The notes under the pieces are model-generated. The model saw only the letters and a program-made list of their open reading frames with translations, was not told the origin of the DNA and did not search any database. The position numbers and the translations under genes were made by a program. Positions 1-8,342 of a stretch of DNA of 64,000 bases are shown here, one piece after another. The stretch is from Streptomyces sp. IMTB 2501 (GTDB lineage: Bacteria > Actinomycetota > Actinomycetes > Streptomycetales > Streptomycetaceae). Position 1 is the first letter of the stretch. Every line of letters starts with the position of its first letter. The stretch spans positions 88,483 to 152,482 of the forward strand of contig NZ_MQUS01000015.1 in assembly GCF_001953885.1 (NCBI RefSeq). Direction: 5' to 3'.

Positions 1-5
1 CCCCC

Positions 6-31
6 CCTGCCGCACCGGGGGGTGCGGCAGG
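6..31. terminator. Terminator hairpin of an upstream gene
   Basis: A perfect 11-bp inverted repeat (CCTGCCGCACC / GGTGCGGCAGG) with a GGGG loop lies at the window edge. It probably ends a gene outside the window. No U-tract follows, which is common in Streptomyces. Confidence 0.6.
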
Positions 32-313
32 CGTCCTGTGGAGGAAGAGGAGCTCACGTGGTTGGCCGGTCCTGTGGTTGTGCTGGTGGGCGGGCGGTCA
101 CGCGTGCGTGACGGTGGCCGCGGGGTGAGGGGGACACGTGCAGGCGACGCTACGCCGCCCCGCCGGACGGAAGCAGGGCTTCCGCTTCTTCTCTCGCGGC
201 GCTCGCGCCACGCGCGTCCCACACCCCACGAACGTACGTCATGCCACGGACGTCCCCCATGTCACCCATACGGGCTACGGGCTCCCTCCGAAGGCATCCG
301 ATGGCGGAAGCTT
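32..313. other. Intergenic region without a supported gene
   Basis: Several long open frames cross this stretch, but none shows a recognisable family, a convincing ribosome binding site, or a boundary that fits the neighbours. They continue as antisense shadows over the alkyltransferase-like gene. I see no RNA gene or promoter that I can support here. Confidence 0.4.
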
Positions 314-700
314 TCAGGTGTGACCATCCGCGCCCGCCCCGCCGTCCCAACGGGCCCGCCGCATGTCGAGTCGCGGCAGATGCCCCTCGGCGCTCCGGGC
401 CGCCTCCTTCAGCGGTGTGCCCTCCGCGCGGTAGTGGTCGAGCGCGCTCAGCTCGTGGCCGGGCAGCAGCGCCCCGTCGGCTCGTACGACCCGCCACCAC
501 GGGACGGCGCCGCCGTAGAGCGACATCACCCGGCCGACCTGGCGCGGTCCCCCTTCCTGGAGCCACTCGGCGACATCGCCGTACGTCATGACCCGCCCCG
601 GCGGAATCCGCTCCGCGACGTCGAGGACCCGCTCGGCGTACTCCGGCAGCGCGTCCGCGTACTCCTCGCGGGTGTCCTCGGCAGGGCTCGGCTCGCTCAT
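314..700 (-). CDS. Alkyltransferase-like (ATL) DNA repair protein
   Basis: Predicted 128-residue MGMT-family DNA-binding protein. The sequence shows the family helix 'IPPGRVMTYGDVAEWL' and, where true O6-methylguanine methyltransferases have PCHRV with the acceptor cysteine, it reads 'VPWWRVVRADG' with tryptophan. That substitution defines ATL proteins, which bind O6-alkylguanine without dealkylating it and hand the lesion to nucleotide excision repair (family knowledge). The length fits a stand-alone C-terminal MGMT domain. The ATG at 700 is taken as start; an in-frame ATG three codons upstream (709) is possible. It runs divergently from the membrane protein gene that follows. Confidence 0.87.
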   Translation of the reverse strand: MSEPSPAEDTREEYADALPEYAERVLDVAERIPPGRVMTYGDVAEWLQEGGPRQVGRVMSLYGGAVPWWRVVRADGALLPGHELSALDHYRAEGTPLKEAARSAEGHLPRLDMRRARWDGGAGADGHT

Positions 701-886
701 TCGTCCCATCCTGCCGCACCCCACCGACATCGCGGCGCGGGCCGCGGGGTACGGCCCTCTCGCCCCGGGACGGCGCTTCCGGCAGACTGTGCGCCCGCGC
801 ATCCGCACCCTGATGCCCGCGTGTGCCGGTGGGGCATGCCACCATCGTGCGGGCGGTGACTGGTGATACGAGACCAAGAAGAGACC

Positions 887-3697
887 ATGAATCAGCAGGG
901 CGTGCATCCCGAGAGCGGGGCGGGCACCCCTGACGCCGCCGCGCGCCCCGACACCGCCGGCGGGGCGTCCAAGGGCGAGGGCACGCGCGCGCGTGAGCAG
1001 GGCAACGACGTGCGCGCGCGTGAGAACGACCACCACGAGAGCGAGGGGGCGCACGTCCCGGAGAACACGCCCCCCGACCACGGTCCGGGCGCAGACGACG
1101 ATCCGCACGCCGAGGCCGTGGAGGGCGACGAACCGCTGCTCCCCGCGCGCGTGCACCGCCCCTCCGACCTCATGCGGCTCCTGGTGGGCCTGCTCGCCAT
1201 CGTGGTGCTGCTCGCGATCGCCGCGTTCGCGCACGGCACCACCTCGGGCCTCGAACAGGACATCAACAAGGGCACCGGACAGGCCCCCGACCTGCTCATC
1301 AAGATCGCGGGTCTGGCCTCCAGCATCGCGATCCTGCTGGTGCCGGTCGCCTTCGCGATCGAGCGGCTGATCAAACGGGACGGGCTGCGCATCGCCGACG
1401 GCGTCCTCGCGGCCGTCCTCGCCCACGGAGTGACCCTGGCGACCGACCTGTGGGTCGCGCGGGCCGCACCGGACTCGATCCAGCAGGCGCTCACCCAGCC
1501 CTCGCCGGGCGACATCCACGCCCTGACCGACCCCGTGCACGGCTATCTGGCCCCCGTCATCGCCTATATGACGGCCGTCGGCATGTCCCGCAGACCCAGA
1601 TGGCGCGCGGTGCTGTGGATGGTGCTGCTGCTCGACGCGTTCTCGATGCTGGTCACGGGCTACACCACCCCGTTCTCGATCATCCTGACGGTGCTGATCG
1701 GCTGGACGATCGCCTACGGCACGCTGTACGCCGTCGGCTCCCCCAACGTCCGCCCCACCGGGCAGACGCTGATGGCGGGCCTCAGGCACGTCGGCTTCCA
1801 CCCCGTCAGCGCGGCCCGCGAGGAGGCCGCGGAGTCGGAGAACGGCGACCGCGGCCGACGCTACTTCGTCACCCTGGAGGACGGCCCGCCGCTGGATGTC
1901 ACGGTCGTGGACCGGGAACAGCAGGCCCAGGGCTTCTTCTACCGCGCGTGGCGCAATCTCACCCTGCGCGGTTTCGCCACCCGCTCCAGCCTGCAGTCGC
2001 TGCGCCAGGCGCTGGAACAGGAGGCGCTGCTGGCGTACGCGGCGATCGCGGCCGGCGCCAACGCGCCCAAGCTGATCGCCACCTCCGAACTCGGCCCCGA
2101 CGCCGTCATGCTCGTCTACGAGCACTCCGGCGGGCGCATGCTGGACTCGCTGGCCGACACGGAGATCACCGACGAGCTGCTGCGGAACACCTGGCACCAG
2201 GTGCAGGCGCTGCAGTCACGGCGCATCGCGCACCGCAGGCTCGCAGGTGACGCGATTCTGGTGGATCGTTCCGGCAGGGTGATCCTCACGGAGTTGCGCG
2301 GTGGCGAGATCGCGGCCGGTGAGCTGCTGCTGCGCATGGATGTGGCGCAGCTCGTCACGACGCTCGGTCTGCGGGTGGGCGCCGAGCGGGCGGTGGCCTC
2401 GGCGGTCGGCGTGCTCGGCCCCGACGCGGTCGCCGACTGCCTTCCGATGCTGCAGCCGATCGCGCTCACGCGCTCCACGCGCGCGACGCTGCGCCGGCTG
2501 GCCCGGGAGCGCGCCCAGCGCGAACGGGAAGCGGTGCTGGAAGCGTCCCGGCAGGCCAAGCAGGCCCGCCTGGAGGAGGCCGCGGAGACCAGCGAGCCCG
2601 CACTCGAGAATTCCGGCAAGAAGACGGTCCGCGCCGAGCAGCGTGCGGAGCGGCGGGCCATGGACGAAGCCCTCGACGAGGCCCGCGAGGAGGATCTGCT
2701 CACCCAGATCCGGCACGAGGTGCTGCGGATCAGGCCGCAGGCGCCCGTGGAGCCGGCCCGCCTGGAACGGGTGCGGCCGCGCACGCTCATCAGCTTCATC
2801 GCGGGTGCCATCGGCGGGTACTACCTGCTGACGCAGCTCACCCACATCGAGTTCGGCACGCTGTTCGCGCAGGCCCAGTGGGGCTGGGTGCTCGCCGCGG
2901 TGGCGTTCTCCGCGCTCAGCTATGTCGCCGCGGCGATGGCGCTGCTGGGCTTCGTGCCGGAGCGGGTGCCGTTCCTGCGGACGGCGGCGGCGCAGGTCGC
3001 CGGGTCCTTCGTGAAGATCGTGGCGCCTGCCGCGGTCGGTGGTGTCGCCCTCAACACGCGCTTCCTGCAGCGCGCCGGCGTGCGCGCCGGGCTCGCGGTG
3101 GCGAGCGTCGGCGCATCGCAGTTGTTCGGGCTCGGCTGCCACATCCTGATGCTGCTGTCCTTCGGCTATCTGACCGGCACGGAGAAGACGCCGTCGCTGT
3201 CGCCGTCCCGGACTGTCATCGCGGGTCTGCTGACGGTGGCGGTGCTGGTGCTCGTGGTGACCTCGGTACCGTTCCTGCGGAAATTCGTCGTCACGCGCGT
3301 GCGGTCGCTTTTCGCCGGTGTCGTACCGCGCATGCTCGATGTGCTGCAGCGGCCGCAGAAGCTCGTCACCGGCATCGGCGGCATGCTTCTGCTGACGGCC
3401 TGCTTCGTGATGTGCCTGGACGCCTCCGTCCGGGCTTTCGGCAACGGCACCGCCTCGCTCAGCATCGCCAGCGTCGCCGTCGTCTTCCTGGCCGGCAACG
3501 CGCTCGGGTCCGCGGCGCCCACCCCGGGCGGCGTGGGCGCGGTGGAGGCGAGCCTCACGCTCGGCCTGATCGCCTTCGGCCTCCCCAAGGAGGTCGCCGC
3601 TCCGGCCGTGCTGCTGTACCGCCTGCTGACGCTGTGGCTGCCGGTGCTCCCGGGCTGGCTGGCCTTCAACCACCTCACCCGCAAGGGAGCTCTGTAG
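887..3697 (+). CDS. Membrane protein: pseudokinase-like region fused to LPG-synthase TM domain
   Basis: About 936 residues. The order seen is: a charged, disordered N-terminus of about 90 residues; about six membrane segments (first 'LMRLLVGLLAIVVLLAIAA'); a soluble region resembling an APH/ABC1-type kinase fold, where 'HRRLAGDAILVDRSG' and 'VILTELRGGE' stand in for the HRD and DFG motifs; a charged coiled stretch; then a C-terminal multi-pass UPF0104 / lysylphosphatidylglycerol-synthetase TM domain ending in 'SAAPTPGGVGAVEASL'. The kinase-like part looks catalytically degenerate. The TM domain family is linked to lipid flipping, so an envelope lipid role is inferred. The ATG at 887 was chosen; a GTG at 863 would add eight residues. 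No operon partner is evident. Confidence 0.75.
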   Translation: MNQQGVHPESGAGTPDAAARPDTAGGASKGEGTRAREQGNDVRARENDHHESEGAHVPENTPPDHGPGADDDPHAEAVEGDEPLLPARVHRPSDLMRLLVGLLAIVVLLAIAAFAHGTTSGLEQDINKGTGQAPDLLIKIAGLASSIAILLVPVAFAIERLIKRDGLRIADGVLAAVLAHGVTLATDLWVARAAPDSIQQALTQPSPGDIHALTDPVHGYLAPVIAYMTAVGMSRRPRWRAVLWMVLLLDAFSMLVTGYTTPFSIILTVLIGWTIAYGTLYAVGSPNVRPTGQTLMAGLRHVGFHPVSAAREEAAESENGDRGRRYFVTLEDGPPLDVTVVDREQQAQGFFYRAWRNLTLRGFATRSSLQSLRQALEQEALLAYAAIAAGANAPKLIATSELGPDAVMLVYEHSGGRMLDSLADTEITDELLRNTWHQVQALQSRRIAHRRLAGDAILVDRSGRVILTELRGGEIAAGELLLRMDVAQLVTTLGLRVGAERAVASAVGVLGPDAVADCLPMLQPIALTRSTRATLRRLARERAQREREAVLEASRQAKQARLEEAAETSEPALENSGKKTVRAEQRAERRAMDEALDEAREEDLLTQIRHEVLRIRPQAPVEPARLERVRPRTLISFIAGAIGGYYLLTQLTHIEFGTLFAQAQWGWVLAAVAFSALSYVAAAMALLGFVPERVPFLRTAAAQVAGSFVKIVAPAAVGGVALNTRFLQRAGVRAGLAVASVGASQLFGLGCHILMLLSFGYLTGTEKTPSLSPSRTVIAGLLTVAVLVLVVTSVPFLRKFVVTRVRSLFAGVVPRMLDVLQRPQKLVTGIGGMLLLTACFVMCLDASVRAFGNGTASLSIASVAVVFLAGNALGSAAPTPGGVGAVEASLTLGLIAFGLPKEVAAPAVLLYRLLTLWLPVLPGWLAFNHLTRKGAL

Positions 3698-3730
3698 GCA
3701 GGGGAGCCCCATGGGCGGGGGCGCGCCTGG

Positions 3731-3845
3731 TCATGGCAGGTGTGCACGTCTCCTCATGGCAGAAGTGCGCACCCCGTCGTGGCAGAAGTGCGCACCCCGA
3801 CGCGGCAGAGGTGCGCCCCTGGTCATGACGGCAGTGCGCGTACCT
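3731..3845 (+). repeat. Five tandem 23-bp repeats upstream of peptidase gene
   Basis: Five head-to-tail units of exactly 23 bp start at 3731, 3754, 3777, 3800 and 3823. Units 2 and 3 differ at one base; the core is GGCAGAAGTGCGCAC, and units 1, 4 and 5 are more diverged. The array ends about 52 bp before the lipoprotein peptidase ATG. It is not coding in any convincing frame. An iterated operator or a young minisatellite are both possible. Confidence 0.75.
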
Positions 3846-3897
3846 CGTACGGCTCGTGCCCCGCGCGCACCGGCGTGCACGCCCCCAGGATGGGGAC

Positions 3898-5442
3898 ATG
3901 GCGAATCCCTCCCGGCTGCGCGCCGCCGCCCTGACCACCTCTGCCCTGCTGCTGTCCGCCCTGCTGGCCGGATGCGGCGACGGCGCCAAGGGCGGCGATC
4001 TCTCGGCACAGCAGCTGGACTGGAAGGACTGCCCTGCTCCGTCCGAGGCGGAGGGCGGCGGCACCGCCCCCTCCCCGCTGCCGGGCGGCGGCACCTGGCA
4101 GTGCGCCACCATGCAGGCACCGCTGGACTGGAGCAAACCGAAGGGCGACACCATCGGCATCGCCCTGATCCGCGCCAGGGCCAGCGGCCCCGCGAGCAAG
4201 CGGATCGGCTCGCTGGTGTTCAACTTCGGCGGGCCCGGCGGCAGCGGTGTCAGCACGCTGCCCGCGTTCGGCGAGGACTACGCCGCCCTGCGCGCCCGCT
4301 ACGACCTGGTCAGCTTCGACCCGCGCGGGGTCGGCCGCAGCGCGCCGGTGAAGTGCGAGAGCGACGCCCAGCTGGACACGTACTTCCAGCAGGACTCGAC
4401 GCCCGACAACGGTGCCGAGCGCACCGCGCTGGTGAACCGCACCAAGCAGTTCAACGCGGCCTGTGAGAAGAACTCCCGGCAGATCCTCCCGCACGTGGCG
4501 ACCACGGACGCGGCCCGCGACATGGACCTGATGCGCCAGGTCCTCGGCGACGACAAGCTGCACTACTTCGGCATCTCCTACGGCACCGAACTCGGCGGTG
4601 TGTACGCCCACTTGTTCCCCAGGAACGTCGGCCGGGCCGTGCTCGACGCCGTCGTCGACCCCACGCAGAACCCCGAAGAGAGCGCGCTGGGACAGGCCAA
4701 GGGCTTCCAGCTCGCGCTCGACAACTTCGCCCAGGACTGCACCTCGAAGACCTCGGAGTGCCCGATCGGCAACACCGCGCAGGATGTGAAGGACCGCATC
4801 GCGAAACTCCTGAACGACCTGGAGCAGAAGCCGATCCCGGGCATCCCGCCGCGTCAGCTCACCCAGACCGCCGCGACCAACGGCATCGCACAGTCCCTTT
4901 ACTCCAAGGATTTCTGGGAGTACCTCACCGAGGGCCTGCAGCAGGCGTACGAGGGCGACGGCAAGATCCTGATGCTGCTGTCCGACTCGATGAACGGCCG
5001 CAGCGAGAACGGCGAGTACAGCAACATCACCGCGGCGAACACCGCCATCAACTGCGCCGACGAGAAACCGCGGTACACCGCCGACGACATCCAGCAGAAG
5101 CTGCCGGAGTTCCGCGCCGCCTCCCCGCTGTTCGGGGACTACCTGGCCTGGGGCATGGTCAGTTGCACCGACTGGGCCGTACCGGGCGCCGCCGATCACC
5201 CCGACGTCAGCGCACCCGGTTCGGCGCCCATCCTCGTCGTCGGCAACACCGGTGACCCGGCCACCCCGTACGAGGGCGCGAAGAAGATGGTCGAGGCTCT
5301 CGGCAAGGGCGTCGCCGTCGAGCTGACGTACAAGGGCCAGGGGCACGGCGCGTACGACAGCAAGGACAAGTGCGTACAGAGCGCGGTGAACGCCTACCTG
5401 CTGGACGGCAAGGAACCGCAGACCGGCACGGTCTGCTCCTGA
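3898..5442 (+). CDS. Secreted lipoprotein tripeptidyl aminopeptidase (alpha/beta hydrolase)
   Basis: Predicted 514-residue exported serine peptidase, similar to the Streptomyces mycelium-associated SlpD/SlpE and Tap peptidases. It has a signal peptide with lipobox 'LLAGC' near residue 22, so it should be anchored to the outer face of the membrane. The catalytic set is visible: the nucleophile elbow 'GISYG' near residue 225, an acid in 'GNTGDPATP', and a late histidine in 'GQGHGAY'. The oxyanion region is 'NFGGPGGSG'. The family removes N-terminal tripeptides from proteins and peptides outside the cell. The start has an AGGATGGGG ribosome binding site. The 23-bp repeat array lies just upstream and may control it. 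Confidence 0.9.
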   Translation: MANPSRLRAAALTTSALLLSALLAGCGDGAKGGDLSAQQLDWKDCPAPSEAEGGGTAPSPLPGGGTWQCATMQAPLDWSKPKGDTIGIALIRARASGPASKRIGSLVFNFGGPGGSGVSTLPAFGEDYAALRARYDLVSFDPRGVGRSAPVKCESDAQLDTYFQQDSTPDNGAERTALVNRTKQFNAACEKNSRQILPHVATTDAARDMDLMRQVLGDDKLHYFGISYGTELGGVYAHLFPRNVGRAVLDAVVDPTQNPEESALGQAKGFQLALDNFAQDCTSKTSECPIGNTAQDVKDRIAKLLNDLEQKPIPGIPPRQLTQTAATNGIAQSLYSKDFWEYLTEGLQQAYEGDGKILMLLSDSMNGRSENGEYSNITAANTAINCADEKPRYTADDIQQKLPEFRAASPLFGDYLAWGMVSCTDWAVPGAADHPDVSAPGSAPILVVGNTGDPATPYEGAKKMVEALGKGVAVELTYKGQGHGAYDSKDKCVQSAVNAYLLDGKEPQTGTVCS

Positions 5443-5467
5443 GGCGCACGGGAGCCCGGGTACGGCG

Positions 5468-6127
5468 TCACTTCTCGGCCCGCTGGGTGATGGCCGCCTC
5501 GGTACGGTCTCCCAGGAACTCGTACCAACGGCGTTCGAGGCAGACGTAGCGCACGTCCGCTTCGACGAGGCTGAGGAAACCCGACACGGTCTCGCTGAGA
5601 CGTTGTTGCAGCCCCGGATCGGCCAGCGTTCCGTCTTCGGCGAAGGCCTGGTAGCTGTTGGCCACGCTGAACATGTCCGGGTAGACACGGGTGCCCAGGT
5701 GTTCCAGGGGAATGCGCAGAGCCCACAACCCGCGGTTGCCGCCGACCAGCGACGGCGAGGCGGAGACGAGCAGCGCGTGCTTGGTCTTGAACGGCTGCGG
5801 CCTGACACGCGAGACCCAGTCGATCGCGTTCTTCAGCACTCCCGGCACGGAGGCGTTGTACTCCGGCGAGGAAATGACGAGGGCGTCGCTCTGCTCAAGC
5901 CGGTCGCGCAGGGCGAGGGCGCCGTGCGGCAGCCCTTCGCCGGCCTCCATGTCACCGTCGTACAAGGGCATGTCGAAGTCGCGCATGCCGGCGAGGTCGA
6001 CGGCGGCACCGGTGTCGGAGATGAGCCGGGCCACGAGGGAGGCGAGACGGGCGTTGGTCGAATCGGCCCGCAGGGCCGCGCCGAAGACCAGGAACCGCAG
6101 CGGGCCGGGAAGCGAGTCCGTGGGCAT
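5468..6127 (-). CDS. NAD(P)H-dependent FMN reductase
   Basis: A 219-residue flavodoxin-like oxidoreductase. The N-terminal strand and phosphate loop read 'LVFGAALRADSTNARL', and the hallmark 'SSPEYNASVPGVLKNAIDW' motif of the FMN_red family lies near residue 85. Such enzymes reduce FMN or quinones with NAD(P)H in the cytosol; the physiological substrate cannot be read from sequence. The start at 6127 follows an AAGGACGG ribosome binding site. It converges on the peptidase gene with only about 25 bp between the two stop codons. moeZ lies upstream on the same strand, but a terminator hairpin separates them, so this gene is probably transcribed on its own. Confidence 0.88.
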   Translation of the reverse strand: MPTDSLPGPLRFLVFGAALRADSTNARLASLVARLISDTGAAVDLAGMRDFDMPLYDGDMEAGEGLPHGALALRDRLEQSDALVISSPEYNASVPGVLKNAIDWVSRVRPQPFKTKHALLVSASPSLVGGNRGLWALRIPLEHLGTRVYPDMFSVANSYQAFAEDGTLADPGLQQRLSETVSGFLSLVEADVRYVCLERRWYEFLGDRTEAAITQRAEK

Positions 6128-6279
6128 GGGTCCGTCCTTCCGTCGCGGGCAAGCGCCTCCTGGAGGGCGCCCCACCAACCAGTGTGGTTCCCCGACGGAC
6201 GTCACGCGACAGGGGAGGACCGCAGCTGTGCCGCCCTGTGACCGTCCGCGACCAGCCGACGCCAACCCACAACAACGAC

Positions 6280-6321
6280 AGAAGCCCACGGCATCCGAAC
6301 CGGTCACAGCCGTGGGCTTCT
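6280..6321 (-). terminator. Terminator of moeZ
   Basis: A perfect 13-bp stem (AGAAGCCCACGGC / GCCGTGGGCTTCT) with a 16-nt loop lies about 30 bp beyond the moeZ stop codon. It insulates moeZ from the FMN reductase gene downstream. Confidence 0.75.
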
Positions 6322-6350
6322 TCTGTCCCGCAGGTCGGCGGGACTGTTGA

Positions 6351-7529
6351 TCAGTAGACCGGCTTGTGCGGTTCGATCTGGTTGACCCAGCCGATGACGC
6401 CGCCGCCCACGTGGACGGCGTCGGCGAAGCCCGCGGACTTCAGGACGGCGAGGACTTCCGCACTGCGGACACCCGTCTTGCAATGCAGGACGATCTTCTT
6501 GTCCTGCGGGAGGGTCTGCAGGGCGGCGCCCATGAGGAACTCGTTCTTCGGGATCAGCTTGGCGCCCGGGATGGAGACGATCTCGTACTCGTTCGGCTCG
6601 CGGACGTCGATGATCTCGATGTTCTGGCCGTCGTCGATCCACTCCTTGAGCTGCTTCGGAGTGATCGTCGAGCCGAGGGCGGCCTCCTGGGCCTCCTCCG
6701 ACACGACGCCGCAGAAGGCCTCGTAGTCGATGAGTTCGGTGACCGTCGGGTTCTCGCCGCAGACCGCGCAGTTCGGGTCCTTGCGGACCTTGACCTGGCG
6801 GTACTGCATCTCCAGGGCGTCGTAGATCATCAGGCGGCCGACCAGCGGCTCACCGATGCCCGCGAGGAGCTTGATGGCCTCGTTGACCTGGATGGAGCCG
6901 ATGGACGCGCACAGCACGCCCAGGACGCCGCCCTCGGCGCAGGAGGGGACCATGCCGGGGGGCGGGGGCTCCGGGTAGAGGCAGCGGTAGCAGGGGCCGT
7001 GCTCGGACCAGAAGACGGACGCCTGACCGTCGAAGCGGTAGATCGAACCCCACACGTACGGCTTGTTCAGCAGCACGCAGGCGTCGTTGACCAGGTACCG
7101 GGTCGCGAAGTTGTCCGTGCCGTCGACGATCAGGTCGTACTGGCTGAAGATGTCCATCACGTTCTCGGCTTCGAGCCGCTCCTCGTGAAGGACCACGTTC
7201 ACGTACGGGTTGATGCCCTTGACGGTGTCACGGGCGGACTCCGCCTTGGACCGGCCGATGTCGGACTGACTGTGGATGATCTGGCGCTGCAGGTTCGACT
7301 CGTCGACCTCGTCGAACTCCACGATGCCGAGGGTGCCCACGCCCGCGGCGGCCAGGTACATCAGCGCCGGCGAGCCCAGGCCGCCGGCGCCCACACAGAG
7401 CACCTTGGCGTTCTTCAGCCGCTTCTGCCCGTCCATCCCGACGTCGGGGATGATCAGGTGGCGGGAGTACCTGCGGACCTCGTCTACGGTGAGCTCAGCA
7501 GCTGGCTCGACCAGGGGTGGCAGCGACAC
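6351..7529 (-). CDS. moeZ: Adenylyltransferase/sulfurtransferase MoeZ
   Basis: A 392-residue fusion of an E1-like ThiF/MoeB domain and a C-terminal rhodanese domain. Seen directly: nucleotide-binding 'GAGGLGSPALMYLAAAG', two zinc CxxC pairs ('CYRC' and 'CAVC'), and the rhodanese active-site loop 'HCKTGVRS' with its persulfide cysteine. MoeZ adenylates the C-terminal Gly-Gly of sulfur-carrier proteins (MoaD, CysO, ThiS-like) and transfers sulfur to them, feeding molybdopterin, cysteine and thio-metabolite synthesis (family knowledge). Carrier genes are not adjacent. A leading minus-strand promoter probably lies in the 60-bp gap before it. The match is full length. Confidence 0.95.
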   Translation of the reverse strand: MSLPPLVEPAAELTVDEVRRYSRHLIIPDVGMDGQKRLKNAKVLCVGAGGLGSPALMYLAAAGVGTLGIVEFDEVDESNLQRQIIHSQSDIGRSKAESARDTVKGINPYVNVVLHEERLEAENVMDIFSQYDLIVDGTDNFATRYLVNDACVLLNKPYVWGSIYRFDGQASVFWSEHGPCYRCLYPEPPPPGMVPSCAEGGVLGVLCASIGSIQVNEAIKLLAGIGEPLVGRLMIYDALEMQYRQVKVRKDPNCAVCGENPTVTELIDYEAFCGVVSEEAQEAALGSTITPKQLKEWIDDGQNIEIIDVREPNEYEIVSIPGAKLIPKNEFLMGAALQTLPQDKKIVLHCKTGVRSAEVLAVLKSAGFADAVHVGGGVIGWVNQIEPHKPVY

Positions 7530-7592
7530 GGGGACTCCGTTGATCGGTCAATCACTACAGTTGTTCTCCTCGTAACACTGCCACGGCCTTCT

Positions 7593-8342
7593 TCATTCCG
7601 AGACACCTGTTCCGATACGCGAGACGATTTCGTCCCAGTAGCCGGGCATCGTCTCCCAGGGGTCGGCGCGGCCGCGGCGGTCCGTGCGGTCGGTGAAGTA
7701 GATCGTCGCCGCTCCCTGCCAGCGTGCGATGCGCAGCGCCTCCTCCAGGTGGCCACGGGGCACGCTGTGCACGAAGTGGCAGAAGCGGTCGGGCGGATAG
7801 TCGGCGGTCCACTCGGCGACCTGCGACCAGCGGTAGTCGGACCAGGCGCCCGAGAAGGTCACCAGCTGGTCGGCGTGCTCCGCGTACCCGGGGTACGGGT
7901 GGCAGCCGTGGCCGAGGACCATGTGGGCGGTGTCACTGATCGCCCGGAGGGTGGTGACCGCACGGCGGACCTCGGGGAGCGCGGTGCGGTCGGTGGGGCA
8001 GCGGTCCAGCAGGAAGCCGTCGACCCGGTACCAGTCGAGGTGGCGGTGGGCGTCGGAGAGCAGGTCGCCGAAGGCGCGGGCGCCGTGGGTGAGGTCCAGG
8101 TGGCCGAGGACCCGGACACCCGTGCCGCGCAGCCGGCCCGCGGCTTCCAGGCAGTGCGGGTCCGGGCGGCTGCCGGGGCCCCCGGCGACGTTGAGGACCA
8201 CCCAGTTCAACGGGGTGCCCGGGCGGGCGAGTTCGGCCCACTGGGCGGGGGCGACGAGCGGATGGGCGTAGCCGGGGATGCCGAGGGCGGTGCGCAGGCC
8301 GGTGCTCGTGGTGCCTGCTGTGGTGCTGGTCAGATGCGGCAT
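7593..8342 (-). CDS. Spherulin-4 / PelA-hydrolase-like family protein
   Basis: A 249-residue protein resembling the spherulation-specific family 4 fold, a TIM-barrel glycosidase clan that includes Sph3, Ega3 and the hydrolase part of PelA. Family-like segments are 'GIPGYAHPLVAPAQW', 'VVLNVAGGPGSRPDPH' and 'VRVLGHLDLTHGAR'. The usual G-[IF]-F-[FL]-D-E catalytic strand appears as 'VDGFLLDRCP', keeping Asp but not the Glu. No signal peptide is visible, which is odd for a polysaccharide hydrolase. Its start overlaps the end of the epimerase gene by 13 bp, so it is the last gene of the five-gene polysaccharide-type operon. Activity is uncertain. Confidence 0.75.
   Translation of the reverse strand: MPHLTSTTAGTTSTGLRTALGIPGYAHPLVAPAQWAELARPGTPLNWVVLNVAGGPGSRPDPHCLEAAGRLRGTGVRVLGHLDLTHGARAFGDLLSDAHRHLDWYRVDGFLLDRCPTDRTALPEVRRAVTTLRAISDTAHMVLGHGCHPYPGYAEHADQLVTFSGAWSDYRWSQVAEWTADYPPDRFCHFVHSVPRGHLEEALRIARWQGAATIYFTDRTDRRGRADPWETMPGYWDEIVSRIGTGVSE

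Noticed and set aside
150..845. 231-codon minus-strand ORF over the start of the window
   Set aside because: It overlaps the ATL gene in another frame and has no recognisable domain; third-position bias does not fit.
3823..5808. 661-codon minus-strand ORF opposite the peptidase
   Set aside because: It is antisense to a clear peptidase gene and partly to the FMN reductase frame; no family similarity.
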